DNA from: Lachnospiraceae bacterium
GTDB taxonomy: Bacteria; Bacillota; Clostridia; Lachnospirales; Lachnospiraceae
Assembly (NCBI GenBank): GCA_003507655.1
Contig: DNUZ01000030.1
Location: forward strand, 1 to 64,000
Length of the DNA: 64,000 nucleotides
Direction: 5' to 3'
Shown here: positions 43,256 through 53,354 of the stretch, one piece after another
Numbering within the stretch: the stretch's first letter is position 1
Layout of the letters: the number at the start of each line of letters is the position of its first letter
Program-made: the position numbers and the translations under genes
Notes under the pieces: model-generated
Databases searched by the model: none
Told to the model about the DNA's origin: nothing
The model's input: only the letters and a program-made list of their open reading frames with translations

Positions 43256-45904
43256 GTGGCAGAATATTCACCAATGATGCAGCATTATCTGCAAACCAAA
43301 GAAGAATACCCGGATTGCATCCTGTTTTATCGTCTTGGCGATTTTTACGAGATGTTTTTTGAGGATGCCAAAATTGTATCAAAGGAGTTAGAACTGACCT
43401 TAACAGGAAAAAGCTGTGGACAGGAGGAACGGGCACCAATGTGTGGAGTGCCGTTTCATGCCTATGAAAGCTATATGAACCGTCTAGTGGCAAAAGGATA
43501 TAAGGTTGCTATCTGCGAGCAGATGGAAGACCCGAAACAGGCAAAGGGAATGGTACGGCGTGAGGTGATCCGCGTGGTGACACCGGGTACCAATATCAAT
43601 GAGCAGGCATTAGACGAGGGAAAAAATAATTATATCATGTGTATTGTGTCTTTGTCAGACCAGTTCGGAGTTGCAACGGCAGACGTTACCACCGGTGATT
43701 TTTTTGTAACAGAGGTGGACAGCAAAAGAAGGCTTTTAGATGAGATCTATAAGTTTTCGCCGACCGAAGTGGTCTGCAATGAAGCACTGTTTATGAGCGG
43801 ATTGGATATCGACGACCTGAAGAACCGTGTGGGCATTGTCCTGTATTCCCTAGAGCACTGGTATTTTGACGATTCCCTCTGTGAGAATACATTAAAAGAG
43901 CATTTTCGGGTCAACTCTTTAGAAGGACTTGGACTTGCGGATTTAGAATGCGGAATGATCGCATCCGGTTCTCTGCTAAAATATCTCTATGAGACACAGA
44001 AAAATTCCTTAGAACAGATTTCCGCGATCCATCCGTATACGACCGGAAAATTTATGGTATTAGACAGTTCGACCAGAAGAAATTTAGAACTGGTAGAAAC
44101 ATTGCGGGAAAAAGCAAAGCGGGGTTCCTTACTCTGGGTGTTAGATAAGACCAAAACAGCCATGGGAGCCAGGATGTTACGCTCTTTTGTGGAACAGCCA
44201 TTGATTGAAAAAGAGGAAATCGAGGGACGGTTAGATGCCATTGAGGAGCTGATGCAAAGAGCGATCGACAGAGAAGAACTTCGGGAATATCTAAACCCTG
44301 TCTATGATTTAGAGCGACTCTTAACAAGGATTACATATCAGTCAGCAAATCCAAGAGATCTGACGGCATTTAAAAGTTCGATCGGAATGATTCCACATAT
44401 CCGGGGGATTTTATTAGAATTGCAGTCAAAAGAGATACAGGGGATCTGTGAGGATATGGATACCTTAGAGGATCTGTATACATTAATCGATGCAGCTATT
44501 GAGGAAGAACCGCCGATCACGGTCCGCGAAGGCGGCATCATAAAAGACGGTTATCATGAAGAGATTGACCGTCTGCGTGAGGCGAAGAGTCAGGGAAAGA
44601 ACTGGCTTGCCGAATTAGAGGCAAAGGAACGGGAAAAGACCGGGATCAAGAATTTAAAGATCAAGTTCAATAAAGTATTCGGCTACTATTTAGAGGTAAC
44701 GAACTCCTTCAAAGATTTAGTGCCGGATTATTATACCAGAAAACAGACCTTAACCAATGCAGAGCGCTATATCACACCGGAACTCAAAGAGATGGAGGAT
44801 ATGATCTTAGGTGCGGAGGATAAACTGGTACAGTTAGAATATGAGCTGTTCCGTGAGCTGCGCGAGCAGATTGCAAAAAATGTGGTCCGTATCCAGAAAA
44901 CAGCAAAGGCATTGGCAAAGATCGATGTGTTTGCCTCCTTGGCACTGATTTCCGAACAGAACCACTACTGCCGTCCATCATTAAACCAGAATGGCAGGAT
45001 CGATATTAAAAACGGCAGACATCCGGTGGTAGAAAAGATGATAAACAATGATATGTTTATTGCAAATGACACCTACTTAGACAATCAAAAGAACCGTATT
45101 TCCGTTATTACAGGACCGAATATGGCAGGAAAATCCACTTATATGCGTCAGACGGCATTGATCGTTTTAATGGCACAGATCGGATGTTTCGTGCCGGCGG
45201 AAACAGCGGATATCGGCATTGTAGACAGGATTTTTACAAGGGTCGGGGCATCGGATGATTTAGCATCCGGTCAGAGTACCTTTATGGTGGAAATGACGGA
45301 GGTTGCAAATATTTTACGAAATGCAACCGGCAACAGCCTGCTGATCTTAGATGAGATCGGGCGTGGAACGTCTACCTTTGACGGACTCAGTATTGCCTGG
45401 GCGGTCGTAGAGCATATCAGCAATCCAAAACTCTTAGGTGCTAAGACACTGTTTGCAACGCATTACCACGAATTGACAGAGTTAGAAGGAAAGTTAGACA
45501 ACGTCAACAATTACTGCATCGCAGTCAAGGAAAAAGGCGATGATATCGTATTTTTACGAAAAATCGTCAAAGGCGGGGCAGACAAAAGCTATGGTATCCA
45601 GGTTGCAAAATTAGCAGGAGTGCCGGATTCTGTCATTGAGCGGGCAAAGGAGATTGCCGAAGAACTTGGCAGACATGATATCGTAGATTTTACGGAAATA
45701 TTGAGCAATAAAAAGAACTCAGCAACAAAGAAAAAGAAGGAACATTTAGATGAGGTGGACTTAACACAGATGTCCCTTTTTGACGCTGTCAATGACAATG
45801 ATATTATAGAAGAATTAAAAGAGATTGACGTTGGAAACCTTACGCCGATCGAAGCATTGAACAAATTATATGAATTACAGAATAAGATCAAAAACCGCTG
45901 GTAA
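43256..45904 (+). CDS. mutS: DNA mismatch repair protein MutS
   Basis: MutS recognises mispairs and small loops. The 882-residue protein has the mismatch-binding N-terminal domain with the YRLGDFYEMFFEDA motif (the intercalating Phe and Glu are in FYE), connector, lever, clamp, and the ATPase with Walker A GPNMAGKSTYMRQ and Walker B LLILDEIGRGTSTFDG. The C-terminal helical tail is present (VDLTQMSLFD, possible beta-clamp contact QMSLF). The start is GTG with AAAGGAA 10 bases upstream. Confidence 0.97.
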   Translation: MAEYSPMMQHYLQTKEEYPDCILFYRLGDFYEMFFEDAKIVSKELELTLTGKSCGQEERAPMCGVPFHAYESYMNRLVAKGYKVAICEQMEDPKQAKGMVRREVIRVVTPGTNINEQALDEGKNNYIMCIVSLSDQFGVATADVTTGDFFVTEVDSKRRLLDEIYKFSPTEVVCNEALFMSGLDIDDLKNRVGIVLYSLEHWYFDDSLCENTLKEHFRVNSLEGLGLADLECGMIASGSLLKYLYETQKNSLEQISAIHPYTTGKFMVLDSSTRRNLELVETLREKAKRGSLLWVLDKTKTAMGARMLRSFVEQPLIEKEEIEGRLDAIEELMQRAIDREELREYLNPVYDLERLLTRITYQSANPRDLTAFKSSIGMIPHIRGILLELQSKEIQGICEDMDTLEDLYTLIDAAIEEEPPITVREGGIIKDGYHEEIDRLREAKSQGKNWLAELEAKEREKTGIKNLKIKFNKVFGYYLEVTNSFKDLVPDYYTRKQTLTNAERYITPELKEMEDMILGAEDKLVQLEYELFRELREQIAKNVVRIQKTAKALAKIDVFASLALISEQNHYCRPSLNQNGRIDIKNGRHPVVEKMINNDMFIANDTYLDNQKNRISVITGPNMAGKSTYMRQTALIVLMAQIGCFVPAETADIGIVDRIFTRVGASDDLASGQSTFMVEMTEVANILRNATGNSLLILDEIGRGTSTFDGLSIAWAVVEHISNPKLLGAKTLFATHYHELTELEGKLDNVNNYCIAVKEKGDDIVFLRKIVKGGADKSYGIQVAKLAGVPDSVIERAKEIAEELGRHDIVDFTEILSNKKNSATKKKKEHLDEVDLTQMSLFDAVNDNDIIEELKEIDVGNLTPIEALNKLYELQNKIKNRW

Positions 45905-45999
45905 GAGTGAAAGATGCTGTTTTTTTACATCAGACGAAGAAAAGACGATCCATATAAGTTTGTGAAAAAGATAACGAAGAAGAACAGAAAGGAGTCAGC

Positions 46000-47889
46000 A
46001 TGCCGGGAATACATTTATTAGAGCAGTCAACCATTGATAAAATTGCTGCAGGAGAGGTTGTAGAGCGGCCGTCTTCCGTAGTCAAGGAACTGGTAGAAAA
46101 TGCCATTGATGCAGGGGCTACGGCAGTTACCGTTGAGATCAAAGATGGAGGAATTTCATTCATCCGTATTACCGATAACGGATGCGGTATTTCCAAAGAA
46201 GAAATACCGATGGCGTTTTTGCGCCATTCTACCAGTAAGATCAAAACCGTAGAAGATCTTTTGCATGTTACCTCATTAGGATTCCGCGGAGAGGCACTTT
46301 CGAGTATTGCGGCAGTTTCACAGGTGGAACTGATCACAAAACCGGCAGATGCCCTGACCGGAAGCCGGTATCTGATCGAAGGCTCAAAAGAAGTGAAGTT
46401 AGAAGAGATCGGTGCGCCGAACGGAACGACCTTTTTAGTACGCAATCTCTTCTATAACACACCGGCAAGACAGAAATTCTTAAAATCAGCACAGACAGAA
46501 GCCTCTTATATCAGCGATTTTATGGAGCGGTTAGCATTATCCAGACCGGATATCTCCTTTCAGTTCATATCCAATAACCAGCCAAAGCTAAATACTGCAG
46601 GAAACGGCAACTTAAAAGATGTCATTTATCGGATCTACGGCAGGGATATTGCGATGAACCTTTTAGAAGTCCATACGGAATGTGAATTTATGAAAGTGGA
46701 CGGTTTTATCGGAAAACCCGTGATATCCAGGGGAAACCGTAATTTTGAGAGTTACTTTATCAATCAAAGATACATCAAAAGCAGTCTGGTAGCAAAGGGC
46801 ATTGAGGATGCCTATAAACTGCATCTGATGCAGCATCAATATCCGTTTACCGTCTTACATCTGACCATGGACGGAACGCTTTTAGATGTCAATGTCCATC
46901 CGTCGAAGATGGAACTTCGGTTTTCCGATGGAAAAGGGGTCTATGAATTCCTATATGAGAGTTTGAAAGAAGCATTAGAACATAAGGAGTTCATACCGGA
47001 GGTCAGTGTGGAAGATCAGGATTCGTTAAAAAAATCACAAACTACCACGCAGCCAAGGGTAAAAGCGCCGGAACCATTTGAAACCAAACGTGTCGAAAAA
47101 GAACAGAACAGATCAGAACAAAGTAAGGAAAATAATAAGGACAGAATACTGCCAGAACAGGAAAAGAACCTCCCAGAGCAAACGAAAGCCATCCCGGATG
47201 AAACTCCGGACAAAGAAAAGGCTGTGATGGAGAATCTTCCACTGACCGGGGAACAGCTTACCCTGCGTGAAATGCCGGAATATGGCGGACAGTTCTTAAC
47301 ACAGGAGGCGAAAGCAAAGCACCGGATCATCGGACAGGTGTTTGATACCTACTGGCTGGTACAGTTTGAAGACAAGCTGTTTATCATCGATCAGCATGCA
47401 GCCCATGAAAAAGTCCTGTTTGAACGAACCATGGCAAGCCTTGAAAAGAAAGAATATACTTCCCAGCAGCTTTCCCCGCCAATGGTAGTGAGCCTGAATA
47501 TGCGGGAAGAACAACTGTTAAAAAAATATCTTTCGGAATTTGAGCGTCTCGGTTATGAGATCGAATCCTTTGGCGGCAAAGAATATGCAGTCTGCGCTGT
47601 ACCGGGCAATCTGTATCATCTAAATCAGCAGCAGCTTTTTATCGAGATGTTAGATAACTTAAATGAAGAGAGCGGTGCAAAGACCAGTGATGCGATCATT
47701 GAAAAAATTGCAACGATGTCCTGTAAAGCGGCAGTCAAAGGAAACCAGCATCTGCAAAAAGCAGAGATGGAGCATCTGATCGAGGAACTGCTGACATGTG
47801 AGAATCCTTATCAATGCCCACACGGAAGACCAACGATCATATCCATGAGCCGTTATGAGTTAGAAAAGAAATTTAAGAGGATAGTGTAA
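46000..47889 (+). CDS. mutL: DNA mismatch repair endonuclease MutL
   Basis: The 629-residue protein has the GHKL ATPase N-terminus (IAAGEVVERPSSVVKELVENAIDAG, DNGCGI, TSLGFRGEALSSIA) and a C-terminal endonuclease domain with the metal motif DQHAAHEKVLFER, SCKAAVKG and CPHGRP. These show that this is the nicking type of MutL used by bacteria without MutH. The linker (about 330-430) is rich in Glu/Gln/Lys. The stop (TAATG) overlaps the miaA start by 1 base. Confidence 0.97.
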   Translation: MPGIHLLEQSTIDKIAAGEVVERPSSVVKELVENAIDAGATAVTVEIKDGGISFIRITDNGCGISKEEIPMAFLRHSTSKIKTVEDLLHVTSLGFRGEALSSIAAVSQVELITKPADALTGSRYLIEGSKEVKLEEIGAPNGTTFLVRNLFYNTPARQKFLKSAQTEASYISDFMERLALSRPDISFQFISNNQPKLNTAGNGNLKDVIYRIYGRDIAMNLLEVHTECEFMKVDGFIGKPVISRGNRNFESYFINQRYIKSSLVAKGIEDAYKLHLMQHQYPFTVLHLTMDGTLLDVNVHPSKMELRFSDGKGVYEFLYESLKEALEHKEFIPEVSVEDQDSLKKSQTTTQPRVKAPEPFETKRVEKEQNRSEQSKENNKDRILPEQEKNLPEQTKAIPDETPDKEKAVMENLPLTGEQLTLREMPEYGGQFLTQEAKAKHRIIGQVFDTYWLVQFEDKLFIIDQHAAHEKVLFERTMASLEKKEYTSQQLSPPMVVSLNMREEQLLKKYLSEFERLGYEIESFGGKEYAVCAVPGNLYHLNQQQLFIEMLDNLNEESGAKTSDAIIEKIATMSCKAAVKGNQHLQKAEMEHLIEELLTCENPYQCPHGRPTIISMSRYELEKKFKRIV

Positions 47890-48842
47890 TGGAGACAAAA
47901 AAGAAACCATTGATCATACTGACAGGTCCTACCGCCGTTGGAAAAACCGACTTGTCGATCGCATTGGCAAAAGCCGTAAACGGAGCAGTGATCTCAGCGG
48001 ATTCCATGCAGGTTTACCGCTACATGGACATCGGTTCGGCAAAAATCAGCAAAAAAGAAATGCAGGGCGTACCTCATTATCTGGTAGATGAGTTCATGCC
48101 GGATGAGGAATTCAACGTAGTAAAATTTCAGGAATATGCCAAACGCTATCTGAAAGAAATCTATGAAAAAGGCCAGATCCCGATCTTAGTCGGCGGTACG
48201 GGATTCTATATCCAGGCAGTGTTATACGATATTGATTTTACCAGTGAAAGAGAAGATACGGCATATCGGGAGCAGTTAGAGCAGCTTGCAAAAGAACATG
48301 GAGCAGAATATCTGCATCAGATGTTAGAAAAAGTCGATGCAGCATCGGCAAAAGCCATTCATCCGAACAATGTAAAGCGTGTGATCCGGGCATTGGAGTT
48401 TTATGAAAAAACAGGACGGACAATATCTTCCCACAACGAGCAGGAAAAAGAAAAAGAAAGTCCCTACAATGCGGCATATTTTGTCTTAAATGATGACCGG
48501 AATGAAATCTATAGACGTATCGATCAGCGTGTGGATCAGATGATGCAGGCGGGACTTATCGAAGAGGTCAGACGATTAAAAGACATGGGCTACACCAAAG
48601 ACATGGTATCCATGCAGGGATTGGGATATAAAGAAATCTTAGATTATTTAGACGGAAATACCACCTTAGAAGAAGCAGTATATATCTTAAAACGGGACAC
48701 CCGCCATTTTGCAAAACGCCAGCTTACCTGGTTTCGCAGAGAGCATGAGGTGATCTGGGTAGAAAAAGAAAAATTTTCACATGATAACGGAAAAATACTG
48801 GACTTTATGAAAAAAGAACTAACGGAAAGAGGAATATTATGA
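47889..48842 (+). CDS. miaA: tRNA dimethylallyltransferase
   Basis: MiaA adds the dimethylallyl group to A37 of tRNAs reading UNN codons. The 317-residue protein has the P-loop GPTAVGKT, the DSMQVYRYMDIGSAK substrate motif, VGGTGFYIQAVLYD, and the C-terminal DTRHFAKRQLTWFRRE. It is coupled to mutL (1-bp overlap) and to ynbB (4-bp overlap, ATGA). In Bacillus miaA is followed by hfq; hfq is not present here. Confidence 0.96.
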   Translation: METKKKPLIILTGPTAVGKTDLSIALAKAVNGAVISADSMQVYRYMDIGSAKISKKEMQGVPHYLVDEFMPDEEFNVVKFQEYAKRYLKEIYEKGQIPILVGGTGFYIQAVLYDIDFTSEREDTAYREQLEQLAKEHGAEYLHQMLEKVDAASAKAIHPNNVKRVIRALEFYEKTGRTISSHNEQEKEKESPYNAAYFVLNDDRNEIYRRIDQRVDQMMQAGLIEEVRRLKDMGYTKDMVSMQGLGYKEILDYLDGNTTLEEAVYILKRDTRHFAKRQLTWFRREHEVIWVEKEKFSHDNGKILDFMKKELTERGIL

Positions 48843-50155
48843 GCATTCAAAATGAGGCAGAAACAATCATCACACAGCAATACCTAAAAATGGGGATCCA
48901 AAAAGAAGTCTATGATTTTGGACATTCGATAGAAGCAGGCTTAAAAGAACGGTTTGAACAGATCGATAAAATGGCAGAGTACAATCAGTTAAAAGTCATC
49001 CACGCCATGCAGAAAAACAAAGTCAGTGCGGAGTGTTTTAATCAGTCCAGCGGTTATGGCTATAATGATTTAGGACGTGATACCTTAGAGAAAGTCTATG
49101 CAGATGTATTTTGTGCCGAGGATGCGTTGGTACGCCCGCAGATCACCTGTGGAACACATGCATTGGCATTGGCACTGATGTCAAATCTGCGTCCGGGAGA
49201 TGAGTTGCTTTCACCGGTGGGAAAACCTTACGATACATTAGAAGAAGTCATCGGGATACGTCCATCGAAAGGCTCACTGGCAGAATACGGAATCTCTTAC
49301 CGACAGGTGGATTTATTAGAGGATGGTAGCTTTGACTTTGAAAATATCAAAAAAGCGATCAATGACAAGACAAAGTTAGTGACGATACAGCGTTCAAAGG
49401 GATATCAGACCAGACCGACACTTTCCGTAGACAGGATCGGGGAACTGATCGCTTTTGTCAAAAAAATAAAGCCGGATGTCATCTGTATGGTGGACAACTG
49501 TTACGGAGAATTTGTAGAAGAAAAAGAACCGATCGAGGTAGGTGCAGACATGATCGTCGGTTCCCTGATCAAAAATCCGGGAGGCGGACTTGCACCGATT
49601 GGCGGCTACATTGCCGGAAAGCGGGAGTGCGTGGAAAATGCAGCTTACCGCCTGACCTCTCCGGGACTTGGAAAAGAGGTAGGAGCTTCCTTAGGAGTCA
49701 TCCAGTCCTTTTATCAGGGCTTGTTTCAGGCACCGGTGGTTACGGCAGGCGCATTAAAGGGAGCTATTTTTGCGGCAAATATCTATGAAAAACTCGGATT
49801 TAACGTAGTTCCGAATGGAAAGGAATCCAGACATGATATCATTCAGGCAGTTACATTGAACTCGCCGGAGGCACTCTGTGCATTCTGCGAAGGAATCCAG
49901 ACGGCGGCACCGGTCGATTCCTATGTTACACCGGAACCGTGGGATATGCCGGGCTATGATGCACAGGTCATTATGGCAGCAGGAGCTTTTGTGCAGGGAT
50001 CTTCCATTGAACTGAGTGCCGACGGACCGCTAAAACCACCTTATGCAGTCTACTTCCAGGGAGGACTGACCTGGTACCATGCAAAACTTGGAATTCTTTG
50101 GTCTTTACAAAAACTTTATGAACGAAACCTTGTAGACAAGAGCAGGATGTGCTAA
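48839..50155 (+). CDS. ynbB: PLP-dependent methionine gamma-lyase-like protein (YnbB, 'aluminium resistance' family)
   Basis: The 438-residue protein belongs to the YnbB family of fold-type-I PLP enzymes: VRPQITCGTHALALAL, CMVDNCYGEF, and the PLP-binding Lys in VGSLIKNPGGG. B. subtilis ynbB lies near miaA and hfq, upstream of glnR. The reaction is not established; similarity to methionine gamma-lyases suggests C-S or beta/gamma elimination of an amino acid. Cytosolic. Confidence 0.9.
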   Translation: MSIQNEAETIITQQYLKMGIQKEVYDFGHSIEAGLKERFEQIDKMAEYNQLKVIHAMQKNKVSAECFNQSSGYGYNDLGRDTLEKVYADVFCAEDALVRPQITCGTHALALALMSNLRPGDELLSPVGKPYDTLEEVIGIRPSKGSLAEYGISYRQVDLLEDGSFDFENIKKAINDKTKLVTIQRSKGYQTRPTLSVDRIGELIAFVKKIKPDVICMVDNCYGEFVEEKEPIEVGADMIVGSLIKNPGGGLAPIGGYIAGKRECVENAAYRLTSPGLGKEVGASLGVIQSFYQGLFQAPVVTAGALKGAIFAANIYEKLGFNVVPNGKESRHDIIQAVTLNSPEALCAFCEGIQTAAPVDSYVTPEPWDMPGYDAQVIMAAGAFVQGSSIELSADGPLKPPYAVYFQGGLTWYHAKLGILWSLQKLYERNLVDKSRMC

Positions 50156-50226
50156 TATATTCTGTGTGTAATTTTTACGGAGGAAGTTTACATAAATTGC
50201 CACGTTGAGAGAGCGGAAAGGAATTT

Positions 50227-50916
50227 ATGACAAAACATGAGACTGTAAAAGAATTGCCGGATACGGAACAACCATATGAGAAATGTTACACGCGGGGAGC
50301 GGAATATCTCTCCGATGCGGAACTGCTTGCCGTTATCCTAAGAACCGGGACAAATGGTATAAGATCCATCGAACTTGCTCAGAATATTTTAAAGATCCAT
50401 GATAAGGGGCTTTTAGGACTGTATGACCTGAGTAAAGAGGAACTGTTACAGATACCGGGGATCGGAAAGGTCAAAGCGATACAGTTAAAATGTATTGCAG
50501 AACTGAGCAAGCGGATCAGCCGTCTTTCCTTACGGGAGGGGGTAACATTAGAATGTGCGGAGTCCGTAGCGAACTACTATATGGAACAGCTCCGACATGA
50601 GACGAAAGAGGTTTTGTTAGTCAGTCTTTTTACCGGAAAGGGGAGACTGATCACAGAACAGGTGGTTTCCGTTGGAAGCATCAACAGTTCCGTTGTTTCG
50701 CCAAGAGAGATTTTTTATACGGCAATCATTCATAATGCAGCATATCTGATATTGCTGCACAACCACCCAAGTGGTGATCCGACGCCAAGTGAACAGGATT
50801 TCAAGGTCACAGAGCATTTAAAGATCTGTGGCAAGTATATGGACATCCAGCTTGCGGATCACATCATTATTGGAGACAATCAATATTACAGCTTTCGAGA
50901 AAACGGACGATTATAA
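50227..50916 (+). CDS. radC: RadC family JAB-domain protein
   Basis: The 229-residue protein has a helix-hairpin-helix region (about 55-80, LLQIPGIGKVKAIQLK) and a JAB1/MPN domain (about 105-229) with the metal motif HNHPSGDPTPSEQD. RadC lies next to mreB in many bacteria; the biochemical role is unsettled despite the old DNA-repair label. Only 19 bases separate it from mreB. GGAAAGGAA precedes the ATG. Confidence 0.94.
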   Translation: MTKHETVKELPDTEQPYEKCYTRGAEYLSDAELLAVILRTGTNGIRSIELAQNILKIHDKGLLGLYDLSKEELLQIPGIGKVKAIQLKCIAELSKRISRLSLREGVTLECAESVANYYMEQLRHETKEVLLVSLFTGKGRLITEQVVSVGSINSSVVSPREIFYTAIIHNAAYLILLHNHPSGDPTPSEQDFKVTEHLKICGKYMDIQLADHIIIGDNQYYSFRENGRL

Positions 50917-50935
50917 GTCAAAAGGGAGAAATACA

Positions 50936-51949
50936 ATGAGCAATACATTCGGAATTGATTTAGGCACCTGCAATGTCAAGGTTTTTTGCAAGGCAACAGG
51001 AAAGGTCCTGAACGAAAAAAATACTATCGCGATTGTGAACAAAAATCAGATGTATGCATATGGAGATCAGGCATATGCCATGTATGAAAAAGCACCGGAG
51101 AACATCAATGTAACATTTCCGGTGATCAATGGTGTTATCGCAGACTATGCAAACATGCAGACGATGATTTTTGAATTTTTAGAAAAATATTCCAAGGGAA
51201 AGGTGCGTGGAGCAGAGTTTGTCGTTGCCGTACCAACTGATATTACAGAGGTCGAGAAAAAGGCATTTTTTGACATCTTTGCAAAGAGCAAGGTAAAACC
51301 AAAAGGCGTGCTTCTCTGCGAAAAACCACTTGCAGATGCCGTTGGACTGGGAATTGATGTCAACGAGCCGACCGGTGTCATGGTTGTGGATATCGGAGCA
51401 GATACAACAGAGATTTCCGTCATGTCATTAGGCGGACTGGTACTGAGCGACCTGCTTCATTTTGGCGGAAACCGGATTGATGAATCCATTATTTCCCATC
51501 TGAAACGTACCTACAGTCTGGTAATCGGACAAAAGACCGCGATGACCTTAAAAGAGAAGTTAGGCTATGGCGTACCGGGTGCAGAAGACAGCATGGTGAT
51601 CGTCGGAAGAGACTTAGTCAGCGGACTTCCGGTGGAGAGAGAGATTTCAACCGAGATTGTCTACGAGGCGATCAAAGATAACCTGAACTCTATCTGCAAC
51701 TCCATCAAGATGATCTTAGAAAAGACGCCGCCGGAGCTTGCAAAAGATATTATCCATTCCGGAATTTATATTACGGGTGGAAGCTCTAAAATACATAGAC
51801 TTGATGAACTGTTTACGGAAATCACCGGAATCAAGGTCAACTGTGCCGAAAATCCGGAGGAGACGGTAGTTCAGGGTCTGAATAAAATTGTTTCAGATGA
51901 AAAATATAAACGTCTGACCTTTACAATGAAAACAAAGATTTATAAATAG
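50936..51949 (+). CDS. mreB: Rod shape-determining actin homologue MreB
   Basis: MreB assembles membrane-bound filaments that guide lateral wall synthesis. The 337-residue protein has FGIDLGTCNVKVF (ATP phosphate-1 motif), VVDIGADTTEISVMSLGG (phosphate-2) and the ITGGSSKIHRLDEL adenosine motif. GGGAG sits 9 bases before the ATG at 50936. In some clades a paralogue (mbl) occurs; the mreC-mreD genes that follow favour MreB. Confidence 0.95.
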   Translation: MSNTFGIDLGTCNVKVFCKATGKVLNEKNTIAIVNKNQMYAYGDQAYAMYEKAPENINVTFPVINGVIADYANMQTMIFEFLEKYSKGKVRGAEFVVAVPTDITEVEKKAFFDIFAKSKVKPKGVLLCEKPLADAVGLGIDVNEPTGVMVVDIGADTTEISVMSLGGLVLSDLLHFGGNRIDESIISHLKRTYSLVIGQKTAMTLKEKLGYGVPGAEDSMVIVGRDLVSGLPVEREISTEIVYEAIKDNLNSICNSIKMILEKTPPELAKDIIHSGIYITGGSSKIHRLDELFTEITGIKVNCAENPEETVVQGLNKIVSDEKYKRLTFTMKTKIYK

Positions 51950-51957
51950 AGGCATTT

Positions 51958-52833
51958 ATGAAGCGTAAAAAGAACAAAAATTCTTTTCCTGCAAGATATC
52001 TGCTGTTAGTCCTTTGCGGAATCTGCCTGATCGTCATGTTTTTAGCATATTCCGTGGGCGGTACTTCCGGCGGACCGTTAAATTCCGTGGCAAGTTATAT
52101 TTTTGTTCCAATGCAGAAGGGAATCAATTCGGTAGGTACATTTTTTTCGAATAAATCCGACCGTTTTCAGACCTTAGAATCTGTGATGGACGAGAATACA
52201 AAGCTGAAAGAGCAGGTAGAAAAGCTGTCCACAGAGTTAAATACCGTCAAGTTAGAGCAGTACGAGTTAGAAGATTTGCGGGAATTGTATAAACTGGATC
52301 AAAAATATCCAAATTATAAAAAAGTTGCGGCAAATGTCATCGGAAAAGACAGTGGCAACTGGTTTAACGTCTTTTTGATCGACAAGGGAAAAAAAGACGG
52401 AATTGAAAAAGATATGAACGTTATGGCAGGAAACGGTTTAGTCGGAATTGTCATAGATGTAGGACCGCATTATGCAAAGGTGCGTTCGATTATTGACGAT
52501 ACCAGCAAAGTCAGCGGAATGGTGTTATCGACTTCCGGCAACTGTATTGTAAACGGTGATCTGCAGGCGATGAATGACAACTGTGAGATTACCTTTAAGA
52601 ATCTGAAGGATGCAGATGACAAGGTAAAAAAGGGTGACCAGGTGGTTACTTCTTATGTCAGTGATAAGTTCTTACAGGGAATCCTGATCGGTTATGTAAG
52701 TGAGACCGAAATGGATTCTAACAATATCACCAAATCGGGAACGATTACCCCGGCAGCCGATTTTGAACATTTGCGTGAGGTGCTCGTCATCTTAGATAAG
52801 AAGACGGACGCAACTTCAGATACGGAGAAATAA
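51958..52833 (+). CDS. mreC: Rod shape-determining protein MreC
   Basis: MreC is a single-pass membrane protein of the elongation complex that contacts PBP2 and the MreB-MreD core. The 291-residue protein has a basic N-terminus, one membrane helix (about 12-33), a coiled coil (about 70-110) and the beta-barrel MreC domain (about 115-280) with VAANVIGKDSGNWFNVFLIDKGKKDGI and MAGNGLVGIV. It starts 8 bases after mreB and ends just before mreD. Confidence 0.95.
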   Translation: MKRKKNKNSFPARYLLLVLCGICLIVMFLAYSVGGTSGGPLNSVASYIFVPMQKGINSVGTFFSNKSDRFQTLESVMDENTKLKEQVEKLSTELNTVKLEQYELEDLRELYKLDQKYPNYKKVAANVIGKDSGNWFNVFLIDKGKKDGIEKDMNVMAGNGLVGIVIDVGPHYAKVRSIIDDTSKVSGMVLSTSGNCIVNGDLQAMNDNCEITFKNLKDADDKVKKGDQVVTSYVSDKFLQGILIGYVSETEMDSNNITKSGTITPAADFEHLREVLVILDKKTDATSDTEK

Positions 52834-52835
52834 GG

Positions 52836-53354
52836 ATGAGAAGAAAAATTTCAGTCATACTGATCGTAGTTATATGTTTTCTGCTGCAAAGTACACTGTT
52901 TTCAGCATTGTCCTTTGCATCAATATCACCCAATCTTCTGATCGTAGTGGTTTCTTCCTTTGGTTTTATGCGTGGAAGAAAAGAGGGAATGTGGATCGGA
53001 CTTTTTTGCGGAGTATTAATGGATATCTTCTTTGGGGAGATTCCGGGATTTTATACTCTGCTATATCTGTTGATCGGGTATGTGAACGGAATGTTTCGGA
53101 AAGTTTTTTATCCGGATGATATCAAACTTCCGATGATCCTGATCTTAGGAAGTGACTTCGTATTGAATTTAGCAATTTATCTGCTTCGTTTCCTTCCAAG
53201 AAAAAAGATCCATTTCGGGTACTATCTGTTCCATATCATGATACCGGAGATGGTCTATACTTTAGTAATTACAATCGCACTTTATTTTATAATACTGAAG
53301 ATCAACAGACACCTCGAAACAATTGAAAAAAGGAGTGCAGCAAAATTTGTTTGA
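52836..53354 (+). CDS. mreD: Rod shape-determining protein MreD
   Basis: The 172-residue membrane protein has about five to six helices. The PNLLIVVVSSFGFMRGRKEGMWIGLFCGVLMDIFFG region is typical of MreD in Firmicutes. MreD works with MreC and PBP2 in lateral wall elongation. The PBP2 gene starts within its last codons. Confidence 0.92.
   Translation: MRRKISVILIVVICFLLQSTLFSALSFASISPNLLIVVVSSFGFMRGRKEGMWIGLFCGVLMDIFFGEIPGFYTLLYLLIGYVNGMFRKVFYPDDIKLPMILILGSDFVLNLAIYLLRFLPRKKIHFGYYLFHIMIPEMVYTLVITIALYFIILKINRHLETIEKRSAAKFV

Noticed and set aside
47887..48842. hfq gene after miaA as in Bacillus
   Set aside because: ynbB starts within the last codons of miaA, and no Hfq-like frame exists between or near them.
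50156..50226. Small gene behind GGAGGAAG at about 50180
   Set aside because: No ATG, GTG or TTG start at proper distance opens a meaningful frame before radC.
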